A stretch of DNA of 64,000 nt from Arachidicoccus sp. GTDB taxonomy: Bacteria > Bacteroidota > Bacteroidia > Chitinophagales > Chitinophagaceae. The position numbers and the translations under genes were made by a program. The stretch lies in assembly GCA_028283605.1 (NCBI GenBank), contig JAPWKH010000020.1, positions 39,041 to 103,040 on the forward strand, read 5' to 3'. How positions within the stretch are numbered: position 1 is the stretch's first letter; each line of letters starts with the position of its first letter. Of the stretch, positions 7,190 through 17,528 are shown one piece after another. Under the pieces are notes generated by a model. The model was not told the DNA's origin, did no database searches, and saw only the letters and a list, made by a program, of their open reading frames with translations.

Positions 7190-8263
7190 ATGTCGAATGA
7201 TTATTTCTTTATCAAACGTTGTTTATCCTTAGCGGCGCTTGGCTCGGGAAATGTAGCCCCAAATCCTATGGTGGGTGCTGTTTTGGTATATAATAATAAA
7301 ATAATCGGCGAAGGTTATCATGAAAAATTCGGAGAAGCGCATGCGGAAGTTAATTGCATAAATAATGTGAAAGAGGGCGACAAGCATTTGATAGCAAAAT
7401 CTGTTATGTACGTTTCCCTGGAGCCTTGCTCCCATTTCGGGAAAACGCCGCCATGTGCCGATCTTATTATTTTTCATGGAATAAAAAAAGTGGTTATCGG
7501 CTGTATAGACACATTTGCGAAAGTTAATGGCGGAGGAATTGAGAAATTAAAAAATGCCGGCATTGAAGTAGTATTAGGCAATTGGCAGAAAGAATGTAAT
7601 CTTTTCAACAAGCGGTTTTTCACTTTTTACGAAAGCAAAAGGCCTTATATAATTTTAAAATGGGCGCAGTCTGCAAATGGGAAAATAGCGGCCAAAAATC
7701 AAGCCAATCAGGGAGAACGAGTATTGATAAGTAACGATATTTCGAATAGGCTGGTGCACAAATGGCGCAGCGAAGAAGCAGCAATCATGATAGGAACGTG
7801 TACAGCTTTTCTTGACAATCCTACGCTAACAAACCGGTATTATCCGGGCAAAAATCCTAAGCGGATAATCATCGATAAAGATTTGAATTTGCCTCCGGAA
7901 TTGCATGTCTTTAATACATCGTCTGAAACATATATTTTTAATCAGCATTCGGACGAGAAAAAAAATAATCTTCACTATATAAAAATATCATTTGATGAAA
8001 ATATTCTTCCTCAAATCATGGAAGAATGCTTTAAACATCAAATACAAAGCATTTTGGTAGAGGGTGGTTCTGTCCTTCTGCAATCGTTTATTAATCAGCA
8101 TCTTTGGGATGAATGCAGAATTATTGCCAATAAAAATTTAATCATTGAAAATGGGCTTTCCGCTCCTAATTTAAAGGATGCTGTAGAAACAGACTCATTT
8201 TATTTATTGCATGATCGGGTAGATTTTTACAAACCTTCCTTACTTATTTCCGACAGAAACTGA
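7190..8263 (+). CDS. ribD: Bifunctional riboflavin biosynthesis protein RibD
   Basis: RibD catalyses two successive steps of riboflavin synthesis: deamination of the pyrimidine ring and NADPH-dependent reduction of the ribosyl side chain. The N-terminal cytidine-deaminase-like domain (about 1-145) has the zinc motif HAE and the pair PC...GKTPPC, plus NPMVGAVLV. The C-terminal RibD reductase domain (about 150-357) has ILKWAQSANGKIA, TLTNRYYPGKNPKRIIID and VEGGSVLLQSF. Length of 357 is normal. The rest of the rib pathway is not in the window, so the gene is isolated, as is common in this phylum. Confidence 0.95.
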   Translation: MSNDYFFIKRCLSLAALGSGNVAPNPMVGAVLVYNNKIIGEGYHEKFGEAHAEVNCINNVKEGDKHLIAKSVMYVSLEPCSHFGKTPPCADLIIFHGIKKVVIGCIDTFAKVNGGGIEKLKNAGIEVVLGNWQKECNLFNKRFFTFYESKRPYIILKWAQSANGKIAAKNQANQGERVLISNDISNRLVHKWRSEEAAIMIGTCTAFLDNPTLTNRYYPGKNPKRIIIDKDLNLPPELHVFNTSSETYIFNQHSDEKKNNLHYIKISFDENILPQIMEECFKHQIQSILVEGGSVLLQSFINQHLWDECRIIANKNLIIENGLSAPNLKDAVETDSFYLLHDRVDFYKPSLLISDRN

Positions 8264-8553
8264 AAATCATATCTTATCAGGCATATTTCTTAAAACGCTT
8301 CGCGTCAATTTTATTAAAAGCTTTAATAACAGTTTAATTGCATTTCATGTATCTGTAATAATTACGATTTCATAAAATCAAATTAAAAGAATGGCTCTTT
8401 GTTAAATAATTTTATAAAATTCCTATATTTATCGCCGTTTATTTATAAAAAACAGAAAATATGTTCTTAACAAAAAGAAAATATAAGTAAACTTAACATA
8501 AATTAAATATAAAGATATCTTCGCCGCTTGTGATATGTATTTAAAACCAAAAT
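8264..8553. other. AT-rich intergenic leader upstream of the TonB-receptor gene
   Basis: About 290 bp of very AT-rich sequence between ribD and the receptor gene. I see no ORF or conserved RNA motif and no clear TAnnTTTG box; it probably holds the promoter and 5' leader of the receptor/DUF5689 pair. Confidence 0.4.
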
Positions 8554-11156
8554 ATGAAGAAAATTCTATTAGGACTATTTTGTATTCTTTTAAGTTGTTT
8601 TGTCAAAGCACAAGATACAGCCCTGGCCAATAAAGACACCATATCTATTAAAACGGATTCAGCACTTGTTCAAGATGTAGAAAATACTATGATTGACAAC
8701 CTCCCTACGCTTGCTATTGACGACGACGATCTTGACAACAACGGCGGAAGCGGTGTATCATCTATGTTGGCTGCAGGACGCAACCCGTTTTTAAATGCCG
8801 CTTCATTCAATTTCAGTATGATGCGTTTTAAATTACGTGCATATGATGGTAATTGGAGCAACACGTATATCAATGGTTTGCGATTCAATGGGCTGGACAA
8901 TGGTAATACGCCTTATGGTTTGTGGAGCGGATTGAGCAATGTGATGTACGGGCGTGACAATGTATTAGGCGCACAACCTACGAGTTTCGGGTTTGGATCA
9001 GCCGGCTTAAATACCAATGTAGATATGCGGGCCGGAAACCAATGGGCGAAAACTGAGATCGGCTATGCTTTCTCCAACAGAAATTATCAAAACAGGATTT
9101 ATCTGACATACAATTCCGGATTTAACAAAAAAGGATGGGCGTATAGTGTAGCTGCTTCGGGAAATTTTGCAAACGAAGGCTATGTTGATGGTACGTATAA
9201 CAACAGCTACAGTTTCTACGGTGCGGTAGATAAAAAGATTAATGCGAAAAATACATTATCTTTTATCAGTTTTTATGCGCCTACCGAATATGGCAGTCAG
9301 GCTGCTTCTGTACAGGAAGCAATAGATCTTGCCGGAAGCCATTATTACAATCCTTCATGGGGATGGCAAAACGGAAAGAAACGAAATGCGAGTGTTAACA
9401 AATCACGCCAACCGGTATTCATATTATCACACGAATTCAGGCCGAATAATCAGAGCTTTCTTTACAAACTTCCGTAGGCTATTTTTTTGGTGTCAGAAGT
9501 TCTTCGGCATTAGACTGGAACAACGCAGCAAATCCTCATCCTGATTATTACAAATATTTGCCTAATTATTATAAAACCACAAACCCTGAACAATATGAGG
9601 CATTAACTGCGGCAATTAAAGCCAATCCGGATGTATTGCAAATCAACTGGCAAAATTTATACAATGTAAATCGCAACGATTATACTACCATTTCCAATGC
9701 TTACGGTTATGATCAACCGGTTTCGGGTTTGCAGTCAAGATATATTTTGGGAGACAGGGATATCTATACAAAGCATTTCATGTCCAATATAAATTACACT
9801 TCGCGTGTAGGCGATATAGTTACAATTACTGCAGGTGCGAATTATGCATGGCAAAACAATCATTATTATCAGCAAGTTGAAGATTTGTTAGGTGGTGATT
9901 TTTGGTTAAATGTAAATCAATATGCAGAAAGAGATTTTCATAATGACAATAATAAAATCCAGTATGATTTAGATAAACCCAATAGGCTTGTAGGTAAAAA
10001 CGGGCATTACGGATATGATTATGATTTAACTTACAGCAAAGCGGCAGCATGGTGGCAAACTAAAATTAATCTGGATCATTTTGATTTCTTTTGGGCGAGC
10101 GAAATTTCCACTACGCAATTTTTCAGAACAGGAAATGTACGCATGGGATTGTTTCCGGATAGCTCTTACGGAAAAAGCAGGAAACAAAATTTTGTAAACA
10201 GTTCCAATAAAATCGGCATTACTTACAAGCTAAATGGAAGAAATTATTTTTATATAAATGCGGCTTATCTTACTACAGCTCCGTCTGCAGAAAATGCGTA
10301 TGTATCGCCACGTACAAGAAGCAGCGTGCAAAGCGATATTAAAAGCGAAACAATTGAAACACTGGAAGGCGGATATAATTTAAACACGCCGTTTATAAGA
10401 TTACATATTGGCGGTTACCTTACCAAATCGCAACACGGCATGGATGTTATCAACTTTTTTGATGACAGTTCAAACGCTTTCGGAAACTATTCTTTGAGTG
10501 GAATAGACAGATTGTATTTTGGCGGGGAATTCGGCACGGAAATAAAACTTACACAAACACTTACTTTAAATGCCGCAGCTTCTGTAGGCAGAGCATACTA
10601 TGACAGCCGCCAGCAAGAGACATTGACAATAGACAATACGGGAGATGTAGCTTCCAGCCAAACTGTATATATGAAAAATTACCGCATTCCTTCCACGCCG
10701 CAAAATGTGTATAGTTTAGGATTAAGATACAATTCGCCAAAATATTGGTTTGTTGGATTAACGGGAAGTTATATGAATAATGATTGGCTAAGCGTAGACC
10801 CGGCAAGGCACGTTGCATCTGCCGTAGCCAATATTGACCCGACAACAGATGCCGCAGCTATACATTCTTTCTTACAGCAAGAAAAATTAGACGGTGCCTT
10901 TACGCTTGATTTATTTGCCGGATGGAACAAAAGATTAAGACATGTATATATAGATAAAAAACCGGTAAATCTCGTGTTTACTTTGGGTGTAAACAATCTT
11001 GCAAACAATAAGAATATTCGTTCCGGAGGTTACGAGCAATTGCGCTCCAGCGATTATTTTGTTACAGACTTTAATAATGGATATGAAAGATTTCCGCCTA
11101 AATACTTTTATGCTTTAGGATTAAATTATAATATCAGCGTAGCGCTAAGATTTTAA
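8554..11156 (+). pseudogene. TonB-dependent receptor split by a one-base frameshift
   Basis: Two adjacent frames (8554-9477; open from at least 9459 to 11156) together encode one outer-membrane receptor of about 867 residues. There is a signal peptide ending in KAQ, then a plug domain (ARGRNPFLNAAS-like start, RLRAYDG, TYINGLRFNGLDNG). The 22-strand barrel follows, ending in a C-terminal aromatic (ALRF). The first frame stops after FRPNNQSF; the second resumes with SLQTSVGYFFG and then SSSALDWNNAANPHPDYY, which continues the family pattern without a gap. The total 2603 nt is one base short of a multiple of three, so a single missing base near 9457-9462 explains it. It lacks an N-terminal CarboxypepD-like domain. 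The DUF5689 gene 3' is its likely surface partner. Sequencing error and true inactivation cannot be told apart here. Confidence 0.85.
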
Positions 11157-11207
11157 TACGACAAACAACTATAAATACTAATGACAGATAATATTAAACA
11201 TACAAGA

Positions 11208-13379
11208 ATGAAAAAGACTTTTTACTCAAAACATATTCGTACATTAATTTTAATAATTAATGTAACTATTATTGCCTTCCTTGTCTCAACAAGTTGTAAT
11301 AAAAAATTTGACACTCCTCCACTTGAATCGACCGATACTCCAACTGTAACAATGTCGATAAAAGACTTAAAAGCTATGCATACAGTGAAGGGTGCTTATG
11401 ATTCAATTGTGAATGATGATGTTATTTCAGGTATAGTAACCGCAAATGACAGCTCCGGAAATATATATAACCAGATAATTATACAGGATAATACAGGGGG
11501 CTTACCCGTTCAAATTGATGAAGATGATTTGTACACCCTTTTCCCTGTAGGTAGAAAAGTCTTCATACATGTTAAAGGCCTTACTTTAGGAGATTATGGC
11601 GGCACCATTCAGCTCGGCAAAGGAATCTCTACCAGTGCTACTACCGGCTCGAAAAGAGTGGGAGGAATTACTTCAACTTTAGTAAACAGTTTTATAGTAA
11701 AAGGTGCCGGCGGCAACATTGTTGTTCCGGTTTCAATTTCAGATCTGTCTACAATAGATACATCTATGCAAAGTCCGCAATCGAGCATTTTGGTAACCTT
11801 AGATAGTTTTGAATTCGCTGCAACGGATACGACTGCTACGTATGGATATGCAAATAAAGATTCTTCATCAAGCAGATGGTTTTATTTGGAAAATTGCGCA
11901 GGGCAACAAGTTGAATTATACAATAGCAGCTACGCCTATTTTGCTACTTTAAAAGTGCCGAAAGGAAAAGGTAATATTACCGGAATATATACAAAATACA
12001 ACACGACTAAAGAAATATTAATCCGCGATACATCCGATGTGAAATTTAATGGGCCAAGGTGCGGAGCCGGCGGCAACAGCGGCGGAACAAGCACCGCAAT
12101 AAGGATTGTGGATCTCAGAGCCATGTACACAAAAGATATGAAGTTGGATAACTATACTATAGGTGGTACAGTGATATCAGATGCTGCTAATAAAAATATC
12201 TCTTCCGGAAGTTTTGTAATTCAAAGTGGCAATAGCGGAATTTCTGTATATGCCGGTAGCACAGTTAGTTACAACGTAGGAGATTCAGTAGTATTAAATT
12301 TATCATCATCAGACTCCTTATTGAGTTATAGAAAATCCTTGGAATTAAAATTGCATTACGGTTATACATTACCCACTGCAATTCAGGCTACAACAGCAAT
12401 TACGCCTGCGACAAAAACAATTGCGCAGATAAATACCGCTCTCGGGTCGAGTTTAAATGATGCCAATAATTTTGAATATACATTGGTAAAAATAAGTTCG
12501 GCAACTGCTTCCGGCGGTACAAAATTCAGTGATTCGAACGTGAAATTAACTGACTCGGACAATAACAGTATTACTCTTTATACTTCTTCTTCTGCCACAT
12601 TTGGAAGTGATAATTTACCCACAGTAAATCAAGGTTGGGTCGGTTATGGCTACAATTACAATAGCACACATGAATTTTCTATGCGCAACAGCAATGATGT
12701 TTCTGCTGCAGGCAGCGGAAACAATAATTCTTCGACAACAGGCGCCGGAATTGATTTAGGAAGTACCTCTCCTGTTACACTCAACTTTGACGATATAGGG
12801 ACGAGCGGATTACCCAAAGGTGTATCTTGCTATAATACTGCAACTGCAACTTCAGCAGGAACAACAAGCACGTTTACTACAACAGCTGCTTCCTGGAGTG
12901 CCACAGGTGTAGGATTTAAAAACTTCGCATCTGCAACCGGCCTTACTTCCGGTAGTGCTGTTGCCGATCAAAATGCTTCTACAAACAGAGCTTTCGGCGT
13001 ACGACAAACGAGTACTGCCGGATACGATCCGGGAGCAGCTTTTGTTTTTCAGATAAGTAATACAACAGGAAAAACTAATTTGAAATTAGATTTTTTATTA
13101 CAGTCTTTAGACGCTTCAGCTACCGGAAGGACAGCAACATGGACAGTTGATTATGCAATTGGAGACAATCCAACGAGCTTTACGCCACTTACAACATCAC
13201 CAGAAACTTTGACGACAACATTGGGTACATTTGCCAGTACGGCAGTACATGTGGATTTGCCCGATGCATTAAACAATATTTCATCTACAGTTTGGATTCG
13301 AATTGTTGCCTTAACTAGCACCTCAGGAAGTAGCAGTCGCCCATCTACGGCAATAGATGATTTTAAAATATCCTGGTAA
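11208..13379 (+). CDS. DUF5689-domain surface lipoprotein
   Basis: A 723-residue lipoprotein when started at the ATG at 11208 (signal MKKTFYSK..., lipobox VSTSC, Cys30); an in-frame ATG at 11181 would add nine residues ahead of the signal. Two DUF5689 OB-like domains are visible, each opening with a similar phrase (SIKDLKAMHT at about 50 and RIVDLRAMYT at about 300) and containing IQDNTGGL or IQSGNSGI. A Ser/Thr/Gly-rich linker follows, then a C-terminal beta-sandwich-like domain (about 520-723, starting LNFDDIG and ending AIDDFKISW). DUF5689 lipoproteins commonly follow a TonB receptor in Bacteroidota. Its ligand is unknown. The gap to the receptor gene is about 50 bp, so they form one operon. 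Confidence 0.85.
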   Translation: MKKTFYSKHIRTLILIINVTIIAFLVSTSCNKKFDTPPLESTDTPTVTMSIKDLKAMHTVKGAYDSIVNDDVISGIVTANDSSGNIYNQIIIQDNTGGLPVQIDEDDLYTLFPVGRKVFIHVKGLTLGDYGGTIQLGKGISTSATTGSKRVGGITSTLVNSFIVKGAGGNIVVPVSISDLSTIDTSMQSPQSSILVTLDSFEFAATDTTATYGYANKDSSSSRWFYLENCAGQQVELYNSSYAYFATLKVPKGKGNITGIYTKYNTTKEILIRDTSDVKFNGPRCGAGGNSGGTSTAIRIVDLRAMYTKDMKLDNYTIGGTVISDAANKNISSGSFVIQSGNSGISVYAGSTVSYNVGDSVVLNLSSSDSLLSYRKSLELKLHYGYTLPTAIQATTAITPATKTIAQINTALGSSLNDANNFEYTLVKISSATASGGTKFSDSNVKLTDSDNNSITLYTSSSATFGSDNLPTVNQGWVGYGYNYNSTHEFSMRNSNDVSAAGSGNNNSSTTGAGIDLGSTSPVTLNFDDIGTSGLPKGVSCYNTATATSAGTTSTFTTTAASWSATGVGFKNFASATGLTSGSAVADQNASTNRAFGVRQTSTAGYDPGAAFVFQISNTTGKTNLKLDFLLQSLDASATGRTATWTVDYAIGDNPTSFTPLTTSPETLTTTLGTFASTAVHVDLPDALNNISSTVWIRIVALTSTSGSSSRPSTAIDDFKISW

Positions 13380-13392
13380 TACGATTCATTTA

Positions 13393-13432
13393 TGCAAGAA
13401 GACTCCCGAAACTTTCGGAAGCTCTTCTTGCA
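13393..13432 (+). terminator. Terminator after the receptor/DUF5689 operon
   Basis: TGCAAGAAG pairs with CTTCTTGCA (9 bp), with a further CCGAA/TTCGG inner stem. It lies between the convergent DUF5689 and COG4389 genes and may serve both. Confidence 0.65.
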
Positions 13433-13474
13433 CTATATAGGTATTATATCTATTAGGTGAGCATACAACTTTAT

Positions 13475-15511
13475 TTAAGTCATGTGAAGATTTTTCTTTG
13501 AAAATACTTCGGATGGTTTTCGATCGTTTTTTGGTGGAAAAACAAAATCCAAAGGATGTTTGAAAAAATATCTTGTGATCAATACAGCCACTTTGGGCAA
13601 TTGAGTTACCCTTACATTCCTCGAACGGATAGCTACGTAAAATGCAAGTGAGAAACTGAGGAGGAAATTAAAAAAGCCGATACCTATTACTCCGACAAAT
13701 GTCCAGATAATATCCCAATGGCTTACATACATTTTAAGTCCCTCCAAACCAAAAGCAAAGTATGCGGTAGAAATCGTAATGTGCCTGATGTCAAAAGGGA
13801 TTCCGAAGAATTGACCAATCAGCGTTGCATAGCCGAGCATAAAACCCAACACCACATTCCCGATGATCCCTCCTAAATTAGCTTGCAGATAGTCGGAGAG
13901 ATGGTTGAGTTTTTCCCTTTGAAATATTTTTTTTAATCCTGTATGTTCTTTCATCCTTGCGGAGAAATTGCTATAGATTGTTTTGTTATCGAAATAGCCG
14001 GAAATGATACCGCTTATAAATAATGCTACGCCGGTAATACATGCGTATAACCAAGCAAGGCTTGTTAAAGGATTTTGATCGCGCAAAGCCTGCAAACATT
14101 CTTTCTTTGTTGCCAACAAAGAATGCCCTGTTATTTTGTCCCAACTGAAAGATAATATATATGCCAGCGGAAATACTATAATTAAATTTCCTATAAAAGA
14201 AGCGAATTGGCTGCGCCATACCTTAGCAAACATAATAGACAACCCTTCCAAAGAAACAGATCCTTTACGTGCATCTAAAGAACTGGCTAATGCAGACGCG
14301 GTCATTGCCGGCTGTTTGGTGGCTAATGAAGCGCCTGTAATAAATATGAGGACAAAAGCAATGGCATAATTTAGCCCGAACAAAAAGCTTTGCCAAAAAG
14401 GAAGCATATGTACAGAATGTATCAAAGCCTTTAGCATGGCGGCAAATGCAATGATAACTCCTCCGCCCGCCGCAGAATAAAAAAAACTTGTGTATTCACT
14501 TCTTGTTGTAGTGATATAATGTTCGCCGGATTCACTTTTATGTTCGGCAATCTGATAGGCTAATAAAGTAGTTGTGTTTCTAAACAAATCGCTCAGGCTG
14601 TTTCTTTTGCAAATGCTTTTTATGATCGACTTAAATAAATTTACGGAATTATCCATAGCCTTTTCCGGAATTTCGCCTGGCGTGAGGAAACGCAGAAGTA
14701 TCCTGATGCGCTGTAATTGTTCTTCATTTCTTTGTAATAAATATGTTTGCCTTAAGCTTGTGCCGAATGTAAGCGTGCTTCTTTTTATATCTTCAATAAT
14801 TGTTTCACATTTTGCCACAAGCATTCTTACCTTATCGCCGGATGCAATAATGATTTCATCGGAACTGCTTTCATTTCCTGCCACGAACAGAAATGATTGA
14901 ATTTGCTTGTTCAATTCTATAAATGGAGATATAAATTCATTTTGGTTTCTTAATTGAGAGCTCAGATCATCATCCAGTCCTAAAGAAGAAACACGGTAAG
15001 ACAATATATTTAGCGCATTGATTAAATATTTTCTTACAGGTGCGTTTTCTTTATTCAATGCTTTTACAGCCAGCATAAAAAAATCGATCCATAAATTATT
15101 CGGAATTGAATCTACCCATTTGTAGTCATCATATTTGTTGAATGCCTGTTCCAGCAAATAGTTCATGCTACGCTTATCAGGAAGCGGCGGCAGGAATTTT
15201 GCATTCATTTTCTTGGAAAATTCAGTAAAGAAAGTTTCGCCTGTAAGTACGCCTACACTTGTAAACAATGATTGGCTGTCTTGCGTATTAAAAAGATAAA
15301 TAAACAAATTTTCCATAGCGGATTCAAATGCTTTATCGTCTTTCGACCGATTAACGATTAAAGTCATTTTTTCTACGGCGTTTTGGTATTTATCAGGCCT
15401 TAATCCGTTGATTAATTTTATGAAAAGAGGACCGTATAAATTTTTATCGGTATTGCTTTTTATATCCTTTATGATTCCATTAATGTCTAAAGCTTCTTCT
15501 TTCTTTTTCAT
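13475..15511 (-). CDS. COG4389-type multi-pass membrane protein ('site-specific recombinase' family)
   Basis: A 678-residue protein with a soluble helical N-terminal half (about 1-320) and a C-terminal half with about seven membrane segments (for example FYSAAGGGVIIAFAAMLKAL, LIVFPLAYILSFSW, VALFISGIISGYF, NFLLSFSLAFYVAI). This matches the family that databases call Gcr or site-specific recombinase (COG4389). Nothing in the sequence resembles a tyrosine or serine recombinase, and a membrane function is more plausible. The stretch SGIISGYFDNK...YSNFSARMKEH is typical of the family. It is transcribed alone, upstream of lptB on the same strand with about 125 bp between. Confidence 0.7.
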   Translation of the reverse strand: MKKKEEALDINGIIKDIKSNTDKNLYGPLFIKLINGLRPDKYQNAVEKMTLIVNRSKDDKAFESAMENLFIYLFNTQDSQSLFTSVGVLTGETFFTEFSKKMNAKFLPPLPDKRSMNYLLEQAFNKYDDYKWVDSIPNNLWIDFFMLAVKALNKENAPVRKYLINALNILSYRVSSLGLDDDLSSQLRNQNEFISPFIELNKQIQSFLFVAGNESSSDEIIIASGDKVRMLVAKCETIIEDIKRSTLTFGTSLRQTYLLQRNEEQLQRIRILLRFLTPGEIPEKAMDNSVNLFKSIIKSICKRNSLSDLFRNTTTLLAYQIAEHKSESGEHYITTTRSEYTSFFYSAAGGGVIIAFAAMLKALIHSVHMLPFWQSFLFGLNYAIAFVLIFITGASLATKQPAMTASALASSLDARKGSVSLEGLSIMFAKVWRSQFASFIGNLIIVFPLAYILSFSWDKITGHSLLATKKECLQALRDQNPLTSLAWLYACITGVALFISGIISGYFDNKTIYSNFSARMKEHTGLKKIFQREKLNHLSDYLQANLGGIIGNVVLGFMLGYATLIGQFFGIPFDIRHITISTAYFAFGLEGLKMYVSHWDIIWTFVGVIGIGFFNFLLSFSLAFYVAIRSRNVRVTQLPKVAVLITRYFFKHPLDFVFPPKNDRKPSEVFSKKNLHMT

Positions 15512-15635
15512 TAATGTTTTGTTAGATTCGAAAAAATGAATGGTAATTATTAAACCATTTTTATGTTGGTGTTAATCAAACTTAGTTCATTTTGCTAAAT
15601 GATTATTCTAAAAGGATTTGCCGGATTTTCCTCTT

Positions 15636-16463
15636 CTATGGATTTTGTTTTTCCGCTATCTCTTCCAATTGCTGATTTTCGGAATCTTCTTTACTATCGA
15701 TTGGTTTTCTTCCCATTTCTAAAATCCAGTCTTTGCGCTTCAATTCAAAATTTGTTCCGAGATATAGCCTTCGTACATGTTCATCGCCCGCCAGTTCTTC
15801 CGCCGTGCCATGCTTGAATATTTTACCTTCTATCAAAAGGTAAGCGCGGTCGCATATAGAGAGCGTTTCGTTTACATTGTGGTCTGTAATGAGGATGCCG
15901 ATATTTTTATATTTTAATTTTGCGACTACAGCCTGTATATCTTCTACTGCGATAGGATCTACACCAGCAAAAGGTTCATCAAGCAAAATAAATTTAGGAT
16001 CCACAGCCAATGCACGCGCTATCTCTGTTCTGCGCCGTTCGCCGCCGCTCAGGCTGTCGCCGTTATTTTTGCGCACATGCTGTAAACTAAACTCGTCTAA
16101 CAACGATTCTAATTTTGCCATGCGTTCCGCTTTTGAAAGCTTGGTCATTTCCAACACTGCAAGAATATTATCTTCTACACTTAATTTCCGAAAAACAGAC
16201 GCTTCCTGCGGCAGATAACCGATACCCATTTGCGCACGTTTATACATAGGCAGTTTAGTAATTTCTTCTTCATTTAGATACACAAAACCATCGTCAGGTT
16301 TTATTAATCCCACAACCATATAAAATGTAGTGGTTTTACCTGCTCCGTTCGGGCCGAGCAAGCCAACGATTTCGCCTTGTGTTACAGAAACGGAAACATG
16401 GTTTACTACCGTTCTGTTTCGATATGTTTTTACTAAATCTTTTGTGGAAATGGTAATGCTCAA
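15636..16463 (-). CDS. lptB: LPS export ABC transporter ATP-binding protein LptB
   Basis: LptB is the cytoplasmic ATPase of the LptB2FG complex that extracts lipopolysaccharide from the inner membrane. All ABC motifs are present: Walker [10 protein letters not shown] (about 36-44), Q-loop in YLPQEASVF, signature LSGGERRR, Walker [14 protein letters not shown] and the switch His in ITDHN. The [17 protein letters not shown] segment is typical of LptB. At 275 residues it is about 30 longer than Proteobacterial LptB, because of a charged C-terminal tail after residue 240. A TACATTTG box lies 15 bp upstream of its ATG. Confidence 0.93.
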   Translation of the reverse strand: MSITISTKDLVKTYRNRTVVNHVSVSVTQGEIVGLLGPNGAGKTTTFYMVVGLIKPDDGFVYLNEEEITKLPMYKRAQMGIGYLPQEASVFRKLSVEDNILAVLEMTKLSKAERMAKLESLLDEFSLQHVRKNNGDSLSGGERRRTEIARALAVDPKFILLDEPFAGVDPIAVEDIQAVVAKLKYKNIGILITDHNVNETLSICDRAYLLIEGKIFKHGTAEELAGDEHVRRLYLGTNFELKRKDWILEMGRKPIDSKEDSENQQLEEIAEKQNP

Positions 16464-16477
16464 CTCAAATATTTTTA

Positions 16478-16485
16478 CAAATGTA
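16478..16485 (-). promoter_or_regulatory. Candidate -7 box of the lptB promoter
   Basis: TACATTTG on the minus strand matches TAnnTTTG and is followed after 14 bp by the lptB ATG. Confidence 0.4.
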
Positions 16486-16538
16486 TGGATAAAAGAAGCG
16501 GCAAGGAGTTAAGAAAACTGATAAATAATTGAACAACC

Positions 16539-17069
16539 CTAAAGTTGGTAAATCATAGATGCCGCCAGTTTTCGCCCGCCGTTTTTTAATATTTTTTCCA
16601 ATATCTGGGTGGTTGCGTATGCATCGCCCATCGCTCTGTGCCTTGAAGAATTTGTAATATCCAGCTCTTTGCATAAATTTTCCAGCCCGTGTTTTTGAAT
16701 ATTAGGAAATGCTTTTCTGCTGAGGTTTAATGTACATAATACATCTGCACTATAATCATAGCCTGCATTTCTTAAAAAATGCTGCACATAAGAATAATCA
16801 AAATCTGCATTGTGCGCCACAAAAATTTTTCCGTCAAGCATTTCAAATATTTCGCCTGCAACTTCATTAAAATCCGGCGCTTTAGCAACCATTTCATTGG
16901 TAATGCCTGTGAGCTTTTCCACGTATTGAGGAATAGCTACATGCGGATTAATTAGCGTCTCGTACTTTTTTTCTGTCTTTTCTCCATTGTAATGAATAAT
17001 AGCTATATCCGTAATACCATTTTTTTCAACCGGACTGCCGGTCGTTTCTATATCAATAATTGCGTACAT
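16539..17069 (-). CDS. DnaQ-like 3'-5' exonuclease
   Basis: A 176-residue protein made only of a DEDDh exonuclease domain: Asp6 and Glu8 in DIETTG, the HNADFD motif in the middle, and HRAMGDA near 147-153 giving the catalytic His and last Asp. Such domains proofread as the epsilon subunit of DNA polymerase III or act alone on DNA or RNA ends. Many Bacteroidota homologues carry a GIY-YIG nuclease after the domain; this one stops after it. The gap to lptB is about 75 bp on the same strand. Whether it serves polymerase III cannot be decided here. Confidence 0.85.
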   Translation of the reverse strand: MYAIIDIETTGSPVEKNGITDIAIIHYNGEKTEKKYETLINPHVAIPQYVEKLTGITNEMVAKAPDFNEVAGEIFEMLDGKIFVAHNADFDYSYVQHFLRNAGYDYSADVLCTLNLSRKAFPNIQKHGLENLCKELDITNSSRHRAMGDAYATTQILEKILKNGGRKLAASMIYQL

Positions 17070-17145
17070 GCCTAAAATAATATAATACTTTTTTGATTTA
17101 TTAAAATAAAGGAACTAAATTAGTTATTGTTATTCAAAGGTTATT

Positions 17146-17153
17146 TACTTTTG
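17146..17153 (+). promoter_or_regulatory. Candidate -7 box of the small lipoprotein gene
   Basis: TACTTTTG fits TAnnTTTG and lies 24 bp before the ATG at 17178. A TTG at 17127-17129 is 16 bp upstream, slightly closer than the usual 17-20. Confidence 0.4.
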
Positions 17154-17177
17154 TATAAATTTTGATTTTTCTTCGGA

Positions 17178-17399
17178 ATGAAAAAACTTTTACTTATAGC
17201 AATAGTCGGCATGTGTGTTACAAGTTGTAGCAGCACTATGAGCAATGACTATCAACTGAGCGATTTGCTTGGGAAAAATTTATTGCATTCATTTCTTTCC
17301 AAAGATACCAAAGAAATAAATGATTCATTAAAATCGCAATCAGATAAACATTTTAATTTCTTTCTGAAAGAAGGCATTGCCAAAAAATTCGGCTTATAA
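17178..17399 (+). CDS. Small lipoprotein of unknown function
   Basis: A 73-residue peptide with a lipoprotein signal (MKKLLLIAIVGMCVTSC, Cys17), so about 57 mature residues remain, mostly helical and charged (KDTKEINDSLKSQSDKHF). It has its own promoter-like box and stands between a divergent exonuclease gene and rocD. I do not recognise the family. The lipobox and clean start make it a credible gene. Confidence 0.6.
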   Translation: MKKLLLIAIVGMCVTSCSSTMSNDYQLSDLLGKNLLHSFLSKDTKEINDSLKSQSDKHFNFFLKEGIAKKFGL

Positions 17400-17528
17400 T
17401 TTTAAGAAATGAATATATCTTTCTTACATAGCAATCTCGATTATCTCAATCATCCCGCCGGGTAGTATCATTTTATTCTCCTGCAATTTTTTTCTTTTTA
17501 AATTTTCTTAATTACAAATCTTTAAGCA

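Noticed and set aside
13475..15511. Reading the COG4389 protein as a real site-specific recombinase
   Set aside because: It has about seven membrane helices and no recombinase motif; the database name is probably historical.
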